39,703 nt of DNA from Myxococcales bacterium (GTDB lineage Bacteria > Myxococcota_A > Polyangia > Haliangiales > Haliangiaceae). Position 1 is the first letter of the stretch, and each line of letters begins with the position of its first letter. The position numbers and the translations under genes are program-made. Below, in pieces: positions 14,448-22,323 of this stretch. The stretch is taken from positions 1 through 39,703 of the forward strand of contig JAAEPE010000937.1 in NCBI GenBank assembly GCA_024222395.1, given 5' to 3'. The notes under the pieces were generated by a model. That model was not told the origin of the DNA. It saw only the letters and a program-made list of their open reading frames with translations, and did not search any database.

Positions 14448-16273
14448 CGGGACGAGCACACGAGATTGGGCTCGTCACGCAAGATACAACTTGTTCGGAT
14501 ATCCATGAATTTGGCATTCCCTCGTGGCTTGCCAGATTTCCACACTTGGGTGCGATGACGTCCAGCTGCGATGACCGCGCTCTCGCCATCGGCGATCCGC
14601 CGACTGCCAACTGTTACCGACTCGCCCTTTGATAGCCGCACAGCAATCGTAACCGGAGGCAAGACCGACCCCAGCAATGTGCGCACCTCCCCCGCAGAGA
14701 GCGTGACCTTCCTGGCCCAGCTCATGTTGGTGCTGGCCTGTTTGCACTCAACCGAGTAGGTACCCGGCGCCAATTGGTAGGTGGTATTCTTAGAGGCTCG
14801 CTCTCGCTTGGCACCGTCGATCCAAACATCGCACCACGGGAGAATATTGACGATGAGCATCGCGGGTTGGGCCACGGGGACCTCGGAAAGCGCGGCATCC
14901 GCCATCGCAAGGCTCGTTGCTACCACCGCCGCGTCCACGCCGCCCCTCTTGCGGGGACCGACTCGGGGAACCCCATGCGATCGTCCTGTGGCTGCGTCCT
15001 CGCTGTGAGCGTCGGCCTTTCGGGCCCCGGCGTCGTATTGCACCGCTACCGGAGTCTGCAGAACCGAGGAAGAAGCATCTGCAACCGGAATCCATGCATC
15101 ACTGTGCGCAGCGTCTGCGTAGGTAGATATTGGCCCAGGACGACTTCCCCAGAACACCGCACCGACGATGGCTGTCGCGATCATTGGACCGAAGATGGCG
15201 AGCCAGAGTCGCCGCCGAGCCTTTCTTCCCTGTCCCAAGCTGTCGCAGAGCGCCTGGGCTTGCACATTGCCAGGCGAGAGTGCGAGCACGCGCTCGGCGA
15301 TTGCGATGGCCGCCGGTGCCCTGCCCTGTAGGGAGAGGATCCTGGCCCGGACCAAGTTCGCTGAGACGATGCCGTCTCGGCTGCGTTCAAGCTGCGCCCC
15401 TGGGTCACGAACGTAGCTTGCGAGCAACGCCTCGCTATCCTCCTCGCCACCACCTGTGACAATCTCGAGCAGTGCTTCGGCGGCATCTTGCGCCGATTGA
15501 TAGCGGTCGCTCAGCTCCGTCTCCATGAGCCTATCAATGACGCGGCTAAGCTCGCGACCGATCCGAGCATCGCGCTGCTCTGCGGGCACCTTCTTGCCGT
15601 CTAGGATCCCAGAGATAACCTGCGCGGAACTCCCACCATAAGGAACAGAGCCCGTGGCCAGCCGATACAGTGTTGCTCCAAGTGAGTAGAGATCCGAACG
15701 AGCATCGACCTCCTCACCACTCGCTTGCTCTGGGGACATGTAGGCTGGCGTTCCCAGAACAGCGCCGGTACGAGTGACGACCGAGTCGTCGTCGCCCACT
15801 CGAGCGACACCAAAGTCCGCCAAGACCAAGCGTCCTTTCTTGGTCACCATGACATTTGCAGGTTTGATGTCCCTGTGAACGATGCCACTTGCGTGAGCCT
15901 GATCGAGCCCTCGGCACAGAGCGACACCTATGGCCGCCACAACCTCGGATAGTGGAGGATCGTGCTCTTGAAAGAAGTCGTCCAGGCTCGATCCATCAAT
16001 GAGTTCGAGCACAATGTATGGCGGAACTAGGACGTCGCCCTCAATTTGACCACCGCCAACGTCGAAGACGCGTAGGATGTGCTCGTGGTCGAGGCCCGCT
16101 GCGGCCCGGGCCTCGCGCTTGAATCGCGAAGCTGCCTCCTGCCGCCGTGCCAAATGTGGGAACATCACTTTGACGGCGACGTCGCGTTCAAGCTTTGTAT
16201 CTCGGGCACCGAAGACCGTAGCCATACCGCCTTCTCCAAGCTCTGACACAAGCTGGTAACGTCCGAGCATCAT
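14444..16273 (-). CDS. Membrane Ser/Thr protein kinase with PEGA-like C-terminus
   Basis: The protein has 609 residues from ATG 16273, which has AGGTAGGC directly upstream and begins MMLGRYQLVSELGEGGM at the kinase domain. A TTG at 16348 would add 25 residues. Kinase motifs: Gly loop GEGGMATVF (13-21), VAVK (K35), HRDIKPAN (133-140), DFG (153-155) and GTPAYMSPEQ. A helical, TPR-like segment (RARILSLQGRAPAAIAIAER) is followed by one transmembrane helix (about 352-374). The outer part carries a PEGA-like module (NILPWCDVWIDGAKRE..LAPGTYSVEC). The stop codon falls within the terminal CTAG of repeat copy C. The gene follows the receiver/GGDEF-like gene by 163 bp on the same strand. Confidence 0.93.
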   Translation of the reverse strand: MMLGRYQLVSELGEGGMATVFGARDTKLERDVAVKVMFPHLARRQEAASRFKREARAAAGLDHEHILRVFDVGGGQIEGDVLVPPYIVLELIDGSSLDDFFQEHDPPLSEVVAAIGVALCRGLDQAHASGIVHRDIKPANVMVTKKGRLVLADFGVARVGDDDSVVTRTGAVLGTPAYMSPEQASGEEVDARSDLYSLGATLYRLATGSVPYGGSSAQVISGILDGKKVPAEQRDARIGRELSRVIDRLMETELSDRYQSAQDAAEALLEIVTGGGEEDSEALLASYVRDPGAQLERSRDGIVSANLVRARILSLQGRAPAAIAIAERVLALSPGNVQAQALCDSLGQGRKARRRLWLAIFGPMIATAIVGAVFWGSRPGPISTYADAAHSDAWIPVADASSSVLQTPVAVQYDAGARKADAHSEDAATGRSHGVPRVGPRKRGGVDAAVVATSLAMADAALSEVPVAQPAMLIVNILPWCDVWIDGAKRERASKNTTYQLAPGTYSVECKQASTNMSWARKVTLSAGEVRTLLGSVLPPVTIAVRLSKGESVTVGSRRIADGESAVIAAGRHRTQVWKSGKPRGNAKFMDIRTSCILRDEPNLVCSSR

Positions 16274-16436
16274 GCCTACCTGTGCGACTTGCTGCCTCGG
16301 CCCTCGATCTAGCGACTTCGCGGCGCGTGGCGCCCCGCCGTCGCTCAATGCGGTGGGTGCGATAGCTTCCGCATCACTATCAGAGTTGGCCTTTGCAGCG
16401 GCATCCCCCTTGGTAGAGCCACCAGATTGCCCAGAA

Positions 16437-17336
16437 CTATTCGGACCAGACGACGTAGTTTGATCCCTCAGTTGTGCGGGCGTTTCGCGTTGCAGCTGCG
16501 AGCCGCGCGCCCAACTCGTCTTCGCTTGACACCCCCTCGCTCAGAGCCGCGCCGATGACTAGGCGAAGGGGCACCTCAGTTCCGTTGGCCTCGCCACCGA
16601 CCCAGCTCTTCCACTGAGCATCGAACCCCTCGACCAAGGCCTTCGAGAAGCCCTCGAGCTTTGAGGCTTCACATGAGGCAATGAAGTCTGTACCTCCCAA
16701 ATGACCGAGAAAGGCTCCTCCTTGCGCGCGAAGCTCTGTGAGAAGGGCGTTTGCCATCGACTTGATGAATGCGAGTGAGTCGACAAGCAGCGCGTCGACG
16801 AACACCGATTCCCCCTGCCTGGCTCGGGCAACGAACTTGCTGAAGTTGTACACACCGATTTGCAGCACAGCCATTTCTTCGGCCCCGGCGAGCAGCTTCT
16901 GTATGTGCTCATCGACTCCCTGCGACCCTGGCAAATCCGTGGTTCCGTTGCGATCGCGCTCCCGTTGATTGGCGCGAATGAGTGCACGAATGCGAGCTGC
17001 AAGTTCGCGCAGGTCGAAGGGCTTGGAGACGTAGTCGTCTGCGCCCGCGTCAAGCCCCGCCACTTTACTATCGACGTCGCCAAGGGCCGTGAGCATGAGG
17101 ATCGGAATCTTGGAGAGGAGCATATCCTCTTTGAGCTTGCTCGCCACCTGGCGGCCGTCCATTCGCGGCATCATGACATCGAGAACCAGCACGTCCGGCT
17201 GATGCATCTTTGTAATCTGCAATGCCTCTTGACCATCTCTGGCGCGAATGCACAGAAAGCCCGCGTCCCCCAGAGCCATGCCAACCATGTGGGCGATGGC
17301 GTCGTCGTCTTCTGCTATGACAATTTTTTTTAGCAT
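16437..17336 (-). CDS. Response regulator with degenerate GGDEF-like output domain
   Basis: The protein has 299 residues. The receiver domain (1-125) has the acidic pocket EDDD (9-12), phosphoacceptor D53 (VLDVMMPRMDG), a conserved Thr/Ala pair (LTALGD) and Lys in SKPFD. The C-terminal domain (about 145-299) has the outline of a GGDEF fold, but the signature is LGGTDF (GGTDF at 214-218) rather than GG[DE]EF, so cyclase activity is unlikely. It may bind c-di-GMP or GTP, or act as a protein-interaction module. GAGAGGA seven bases before the ATG supports the start. The first codons contain a run of eight A residues, a potential slippage site. The two-domain layout resembles known PleD-like or pseudo-GGDEF regulators. 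Confidence 0.9.
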   Translation of the reverse strand: MLKKIVIAEDDDAIAHMVGMALGDAGFLCIRARDGQEALQITKMHQPDVLVLDVMMPRMDGRQVASKLKEDMLLSKIPILMLTALGDVDSKVAGLDAGADDYVSKPFDLRELAARIRALIRANQRERDRNGTTDLPGSQGVDEHIQKLLAGAEEMAVLQIGVYNFSKFVARARQGESVFVDALLVDSLAFIKSMANALLTELRAQGGAFLGHLGGTDFIASCEASKLEGFSKALVEGFDAQWKSWVGGEANGTEVPLRLVIGAALSEGVSSEDELGARLAAATRNARTTEGSNYVVWSE

Positions 17337-17678
17337 GGCCGATCCTCTCTCGTCTTGTACCGCTGTTGCGCAAGTTGGTCAATCGGGCGGGCTGTTAAGC
17401 CGTTGCAATTACACAGAGTCCTTACTCGGTCCCGTTTCAACAGCCGCAGGTTTGGGAGGCTCTGCGACCACTACAGCAAGCTCTATCTTTCGCTGCGTCG
17501 GCCTACACATGGAGGCTCGACAGAGCAAGAAGTCTGCCGTCACGGAGAGGGGGTAGCTTCCCACCGTTGCCCCTTGCGCAGAAACGACGAAGCGCGGGGC
17601 CGGGCTTCGTCGGGGCTTTGGCGTGCTTGCGTCGAAGATCGGAGCGCCGAAGGCTCAATCCAGTGTCGGAATTGAGCA
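17337..17678. other. Intergenic stretch without a recognisable gene; contains one hairpin
   Basis: About 340 bp lie between the start of the receiver gene and repeat copy D. I see no convincing coding frame, tRNA or rRNA. An inverted repeat (CGACGAAGC at 17585-17593 and GCTTCGTCG at 17604-17612, with a 10-base G/C-rich loop) could form a stable hairpin, but no T-run follows on either strand. The promoter of the receiver gene presumably lies at the left side. Confidence 0.6.
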
Positions 17679-17840
17679 CTAGACCGTCGAGCGTAAACAA
17701 TGACCGAGGATGGTGAGTTCTGATTTTTCGAGTGCAAGGCGCGAATGAGGATTTTGCCGGGGTAAATGACGAAATGAGCAACGCTGCAATCGGGAAAGCA
17801 GGGCCATTAGACCGATCATTCTTTACGCTCGGCGGTCTAG
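17679..17840. repeat. CTAG-bounded 162-bp interspersed repeat, copy D
   Basis: It has its core on the plus strand. The first 28 bases (CTAGACCGTCGAGCGTAAAC...) pair with the reverse complement of the last 28 at 25 positions, the clearest terminal inverted repeat of the family. It is almost identical to copy E. Unlike the other copies it is not directly at the end of a clear gene. Confidence 0.93.
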
Positions 17841-17896
17841 CGTTATCCGCAACGGCCCAATGACACGTACTGCAAAGCCCTCTTGCGGAAGCAGCC

Positions 17897-18112
17897 CTAG
17901 GGATAGCCTCCCTTGACTCCAAGCTCAAGTTGAAGTGACTCAGGAGCAGAAATGCGACAACTCGACTCAGGAGTGGGCTCGGCGCGCGGTTCGGATGATG
18001 CCAAGAGCATCACCAGGAGCGCCGTCCCTAGCGCCCTTGCGAAACGATCCCCGGCATCGCAGAGGGTGGGGAGAACTTGGTACCTACAGGACTTGAGTCG
18101 CGAGCTCTGCAA
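17897..18112 (-). pseudogene. Possible remnant of a small exported protein
   Basis: A short frame contains a credible signal sequence (ARALGTALLVMLLASSEPRA) followed by TPESSCRISAPESLQLELG and then a stop. It overlaps the end of the phoH-like gene, so the true start would be internal. Other frames just beyond contain ordered-looking pieces, including a CSTCH motif, that run into repeat copy D. This fits a gene broken by indels or by insertion of the repeat, but chance cannot be excluded. Confidence 0.25.
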
Positions 18113-19394
18113 GCTCTGAGCGCTCGCCCTTTTCGAGAGTCACGTGTCCTGCGATTCCAAGTTTGCGAAAGCGTTCCACCAAAGTCGTTAGACCATTGTT
18201 GCTCGAATCGATGTACGGATTATCGATCTGGTATGGATCACCAGTGAAGACGATCTTGGTGCCCTCGCCGGCTCTGGTGATGATCGTCTTGACCTCGTGA
18301 GGTGTGAGGTTCTGGGCCTCATCAACGACCATGTAGACCGAGGGCAAAGAGCGTCCACGAATGTATGTGAGTGGTTCGATGTTGATGTAGCCCAGTTCCA
18401 AAAGCTCGGCGTAGCTACGGCCCTCCTTCTTGTCTCCCTGATTGATTCCAAGCAGGAGTTCGATGTTGTCGAAGATGGGCTGCATCCACGGATTGAGTTT
18501 CTCCTCGATATCACCGGGGAGAAAGCCGATGTCACGCCCCAAGGGAAAGATGGGACGAGAGACGAGCAATTTGTGAAATTCCTGCTCCTCCAAACACTTC
18601 TGAAGCCCCGCAGCAAGTGCAAGGAGCGTCTTACCCGTGCCCGCCTTGCCCACCAACGTGACGAGCTTGATGTCGTCGCTTAGCAGGAGGTCGAGTGCAT
18701 AGTGCTGCTCTTTGTTGCGCGGGCGTATGCCCCAGACACCGTCCCGAAGCTTGCGAACAGGCTTGGCGCTATTGGAGGCCTCGTCAAATCGGGCAAGAGC
18801 GGTCTGCCCGTGATTGTCCTCGCTGCGCAGAAGAAGATACTGATTGGGACTTAGCTCCTCGTCGAGATGAATGCTGCCCTCGGCGTAGAACTCTTCTATG
18901 AGTGCACCGGGAACGGTAACCTCGGCACATCCCTTGTACAGCTCCTCGACGCATACGTTCTGCTCGTCGTAGTCCGAGGTGGTGAGGCCAAGGGCATCAC
19001 CGCGGACGCGCATATTGACGTCTTTAGTGACGAGAATTGTCACCGAATCAGGGTGCTTGTCGCGGACTTCGAGCGCTACCTCTAGTATGAGATTGTCCAT
19101 CTTCCGAGAATCGCCCGGAGAGTTTAGAGGAGACCTGTGGCCCAGTGCGACGGTCATCGTGCCGCCGTTGTCGAGAGCGACCGAATCACTCAAGCAGCCG
19201 CGTTCGCGGAGGCTATCGAGCTCTCGGGCAACCTGCCGCGCGTTGCGACCCAGGTCACTCAGATCCTTCTTGAAGGTATCGATTTCGTCGATGACGTAAA
19301 TCGGAATGACGACGTTGTTGTCTGCAAAAGCAAACATCGAGCCGGGGTTGTGCAGCAGCACGTTCGTATCGAGTACGTAGTATTTCTTAGACAA
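18084..19394 (-). CDS. PhoH-like ATPase with N-terminal PIN domain (PhoH2 type)
   Basis: The protein has about 436 residues. The N-terminal part is a PIN domain (YYVLDTNVLLHNP, PIYVIDEIDTFKK, ILVTKDVNMRVRGDA), a ribonuclease fold. The C-terminal part is PhoH: Walker A GKAGTGKTLLA, VSRPIFPLGRDIGFLPGDI, Walker B VYMVVDEAQN and FTGDPYQID. PIN-PhoH proteins couple ATP-dependent helicase-like activity to RNA cleavage. The frame stays open to a start at 19538, but the extra N-terminus overlaps the 170-bp palindrome and looks non-coding, so the TTG at 19394 just before SKKYYVLDTN is preferred, without a good Shine-Dalgarno. The gene follows the diguanylate cyclase and ftsB-like genes on the same strand. 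Confidence 0.92.
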   Translation of the reverse strand: MSKKYYVLDTNVLLHNPGSMFAFADNNVVIPIYVIDEIDTFKKDLSDLGRNARQVARELDSLRERGCLSDSVALDNGGTMTVALGHRSPLNSPGDSRKMDNLILEVALEVRDKHPDSVTILVTKDVNMRVRGDALGLTTSDYDEQNVCVEELYKGCAEVTVPGALIEEFYAEGSIHLDEELSPNQYLLLRSEDNHGQTALARFDEASNSAKPVRKLRDGVWGIRPRNKEQHYALDLLLSDDIKLVTLVGKAGTGKTLLALAAGLQKCLEEQEFHKLLVSRPIFPLGRDIGFLPGDIEEKLNPWMQPIFDNIELLLGINQGDKKEGRSYAELLELGYINIEPLTYIRGRSLPSVYMVVDEAQNLTPHEVKTIITRAGEGTKIVFTGDPYQIDNPYIDSSNNGLTTLVERFRKLGIAGHVTLEKGERSELAELATQVL

Positions 19395-19473
19395 GGTATG
19401 ATCATTGAGGGGCGACCTTTCCTTGTCAATGCAGGTAGGGCGAAGGAATTCCCGGGATCGGGTCACGAAGAGG

Positions 19474-19643
19474 CCTAGTACCCCGTGCCGTGGGTTCGTT
19501 CCGGGTTTTCGCCTTTGGCCATTGTGCTTCGAGAGCAAGACGGGGCTCCTCGCAATACCGGGGTATTGCGAGGAGCCCCAACGCCGCTATCGGCCGCAAG
19601 GGCTGGCGCAACCCGGAGCGAACTTCGGATACGGGGTACTAGG
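19474..19643. repeat. 170-bp near-palindromic element with CTAG ends (second family)
   Basis: The outer ends CCTAGTACCCCGT and ACGGGGTACTAGG are exact reverse complements. The match continues as GTTCGTTCCGGGTT against AACCCGGAGCGAAC (one mismatch). The centre is a perfect 18-bp inverted repeat around a 2-base spacer (19541-19558 and 19561-19578, GGGGCTCCTCGCAATACC). The whole element could fold into one long hairpin. The right-hand CTAG (19639-19642) contains the stop codon of the diguanylate cyclase gene. Only one copy is present in the window. There is no T-run, so it is not a typical Rho-independent terminator. Confidence 0.85.
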
Positions 19644-21834
19644 ATGCCTTGCGAGCCTTGCGAGCGGCCAAGAAATCTCGGTAGCAGACCACCTGATTCC
19701 GTCCATTCTCCTTCGCGTGGTACAACGACATATCCGCATGCTCGATGAGTTCGGCTGGCTCCGCACCGTCAGCGGGAAATGATGCGACACCGATGGACAT
19801 CTTGATGCTGAAAGTGCCCTTGTCGGAGTCGAGCACCATGGCGCCGACATCCTCGCGAATCCGCTCTGCCAATCCAAGGGCACCCTCGAGATCCGTTGCT
19901 TCGAGCACCACGGCAAATTCCTCACCTCCGTACCGAGCCGGGATATCGATCTTCCGAGTGGCCTCTTGCAGAACCCCAGCAACGCGGCGCAAGACCTCAT
20001 CTCCCACTGGGTGACCGTAGGTGTCGTTGACGTTCTTGAAGTGATCTACGTCGCACAAGAGCATTGCGGCCTGATGCCCGTGTCGCTGGGAGCGCTCGAC
20101 AAGATCTGCAAAGCGCTCCTGGAAGCTGCGGTGATTGGTGAGGCCCGTTAGGCCGTCCGTGGTCGCCATCGTCTCCATGCGCTTGTACATCAGAGCGTTC
20201 TGCAACGAGACCGCCACCTGGTTACTGATTACACCGAGCATCTCGCGGACGTCTTTTCGAAACTGCCCACGGCGATGCGAGGCAAGGGTAAGCGTACCGA
20301 TTGCCTCATCTGCGCTGAGCAGGGGCAGCACCAAGAGAGATTCACATTGAAATCGCAGTTTGTTCGTGAAGACCGGAGTATTGGTGTCGCGGGGAGCGCC
20401 CCCCGTTGGTAGGTAGTGCTTGTTCTTGACAACCATAGATGCGAGCCCAGCATTGTCTCTGAATTCGAGCCCCTGGAGCTTTGCCGCATCGATCACTATC
20501 GAAGAGCCATCCTTGGCTCGAACGCTAGTGACTCGATGCTTGCCTTGATCGGCGTCGTGAAGCGTGAGGATCGCAATGTCGTAGTCGACGATGGCCGCAG
20601 CGGCATCGAAGGCTGTGTCTTGGACTTGCTCCATCGTGAGAGCGCGGCAGAGTAGTGCGGACGCATTGTAGAAGCGTTCGTGCTCGTACTTTGCCTTCTC
20701 GACCGTGTTGAATACTTGTTCTGAGCGAATTGCCACAAGCACTTGCTGAGCGCCTCTCTCCGCCAACTCTCGTTCCTTTTCAGAAAATGACTTTTCTCGA
20801 TCGAGGCAGAGAATTCCTCTGAGGTGCTTGCCCTGGATGACCGGGATTCCCATGAAGGCACCAGCGTCGAATGCCCCCTCGTAGTAAGAAATTTGCCCAG
20901 GCTTGCAGTTCTGCATGATGAGGGGCTTGCCGTCTCGCGCGACAGCTTTGAGCACACCGGAGAGCGCAACGATTGGCTCCTCCGTTATGGCGTCACAGTT
21001 ACTCACGACCTCCTTGATCTTTAGCTCCGAATCGCTGGTTCCTCGCCACAGGAGCACGCAGGAGCGGGCTTCAAGCGCTTGATGTAGAAGGGAGAGGCTG
21101 TGGTAAATGGACGAGGAAATCGTCGCCACTGAGCCAGCCTGTAAGATTTGCTCCTCCTTCCGCCGCGAGCGGGGGGCGCGACTCTCCGCCCCCAGAGCCA
21201 CAGAAATGAGTCGGTAGTCTCGAGCGGATTCTTGCTGTTTCTCCACCTCTGTGTGCACGCGCATGTCGTGGTCGCGGCGATTGACTGCGATAAGACCACG
21301 CAAAAAGAGAGCGTGCACAGCGACGGCGCCTGTCATGAACACCAGATGGTAGACGGCGGGGGTCACTCCCGTACTGCCAGTGCGCCACAATAGAGAAAGC
21401 TCTAGCGCAATCACCGCCGCCACTGTGAGGCCGGCAGCGAGTCTGGTCTGAAAGGTGGCTGAAAAGGCCACGACAGCATAGAGGAGCGGGTAGAGGTCTG
21501 AGTTCAAACCGCCCGTGACAGAGAGAAGTGCGTAGGTCGCAGCACTGAGAGCAAACGCAACTTCCAAGTCCGCAAAGGTGGGTGCTAGGCGCATCCACCG
21601 TGAGACGCGCTGTGCTCGAGCGCTTGGAGCTTCGAAGTGCATGCGACGTGTGAGCGCGCTGATGAGCACGGCCACAACAGAGGCGAAGAAGAGCACTGCT
21701 ACCGCGGACGGATGACTTCCTTCCAGTGGAGCGGCCTGATCGACAACACCAAAGCCCACAGCCGTACACGCGAGGAGCGCAGCCGAGAAGCCCCCTGTAA
21801 CCCGCAAGGCACGCCGAAGGTTGCGGCTACTCAT
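19639..21834 (-). CDS. Membrane diguanylate cyclase with GAF domains
   Basis: The protein has 731 residues. The N-terminus (about 1-190) has five or six hydrophobic segments forming a membrane sensor region. Two GAF-like domains follow (about 225-370 and 390-545; LKAVARDGKPLIMQNC, AFMGIPVIQGKHLRGILCLD, SLLVLPLLSADEAIGTLTLA). The C-terminal GGDEF domain is complete: TTDGLTGLTNHRSFQ, DVDHFKNVNDTYGHPVGD and active-site GGEEF (636-640). An RxxD inhibitory site (RKID, 627-630) lies exactly five residues ahead, so the enzyme should make c-di-GMP from GTP and be feedback inhibited. The start overlaps the ftsB-like stop (ATGA), implying translational coupling. The stop codon falls within the CTAG of the palindromic element. 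Confidence 0.95.
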   Translation of the reverse strand: MSSRNLRRALRVTGGFSAALLACTAVGFGVVDQAAPLEGSHPSAVAVLFFASVVAVLISALTRRMHFEAPSARAQRVSRWMRLAPTFADLEVAFALSAATYALLSVTGGLNSDLYPLLYAVVAFSATFQTRLAAGLTVAAVIALELSLLWRTGSTGVTPAVYHLVFMTGAVAVHALFLRGLIAVNRRDHDMRVHTEVEKQQESARDYRLISVALGAESRAPRSRRKEEQILQAGSVATISSSIYHSLSLLHQALEARSCVLLWRGTSDSELKIKEVVSNCDAITEEPIVALSGVLKAVARDGKPLIMQNCKPGQISYYEGAFDAGAFMGIPVIQGKHLRGILCLDREKSFSEKERELAERGAQQVLVAIRSEQVFNTVEKAKYEHERFYNASALLCRALTMEQVQDTAFDAAAAIVDYDIAILTLHDADQGKHRVTSVRAKDGSSIVIDAAKLQGLEFRDNAGLASMVVKNKHYLPTGGAPRDTNTPVFTNKLRFQCESLLVLPLLSADEAIGTLTLASHRRGQFRKDVREMLGVISNQVAVSLQNALMYKRMETMATTDGLTGLTNHRSFQERFADLVERSQRHGHQAAMLLCDVDHFKNVNDTYGHPVGDEVLRRVAGVLQEATRKIDIPARYGGEEFAVVLEATDLEGALGLAERIREDVGAMVLDSDKGTFSIKMSIGVASFPADGAEPAELIEHADMSLYHAKENGRNQVVCYRDFLAARKARKAS

Positions 21835-22190
21835 CGAACGCCCTCTGCGGTCGAATTCTGCGCCGATTCTACGTCACTCAAACGCAACGTCTTCTCGTGC
21901 GGGTAGAGCATGTGCAATTCCTGTCGGGCGATGGTTTCAATCGTCTGCGTATCGTTCTTCAGAGAGTCAACGCGTCTGCGGCGGTCTCTGAGTTCTTCGC
22001 TCGTCTGGCCGATGTCAGCCTTCACGCGAGCGAGCTCTTGTCGCATGGCTCCCAGCTTGCCTTGGTCACTTCCGCTGAGTCTTCCATAGGGAAGCGCGCT
22101 CAAAATCAGGACCACAGCAGCGGCTATGCCGGCCCTCAGGGACCATCGCAGCCACGTTCGTGGCTCCCGTATAGAAAGAGCTGCCCCCAT
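21831..22190 (-). CDS. ftsB: FtsB/DivIC-like septum formation initiator protein
   Basis: The protein has 119 residues. A short cytoplasmic N-terminus is followed by one transmembrane helix (about 20-38, IAAAVVLILSALPYG). A coiled coil comes next (LGAMRQELARVKADIGQT, DRRRRVDSLKNDTQTIE), ending in IARQELHMLYPHEKTLRL, which matches the ARE.LGM..P.E....L ending of FtsB/DivIC proteins. FtsB bridges FtsL and FtsQ in the divisome. It is the first gene of the ftsB-dgc-phoH series and overlaps the cyclase start by ATGA. Confidence 0.85.
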   Translation of the reverse strand: MGAALSIREPRTWLRWSLRAGIAAAVVLILSALPYGRLSGSDQGKLGAMRQELARVKADIGQTSEELRDRRRRVDSLKNDTQTIETIARQELHMLYPHEKTLRLSDVESAQNSTAEGVR

Positions 22191-22323
22191 TCACCGTTGA
22201 TGCTAAGGAGCCCAGATCAAGGCGGCAAATTCCTGACACCTTTTACTCAATGCAAGTTCTTGACGATGAGATTTCATGTAGAGTTTCGCGACCTTTCGCA
22301 AAACGAGGAAAAAATATATATCC

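Noticed and set aside
17503..17928. CSTCH motif in a minus-strand frame, considered as a c-type cytochrome
   Set aside because: Only one motif, no signal peptide in the same frame, and the frame continues through repeat copy D; kept only as a weak hint of a broken gene.
19541..19578. 18-bp perfect hairpin as a Rho-independent terminator
   Set aside because: No T-run follows on either strand, and it is the centre of a larger 170-bp palindrome, so a simple terminator is not the best reading.
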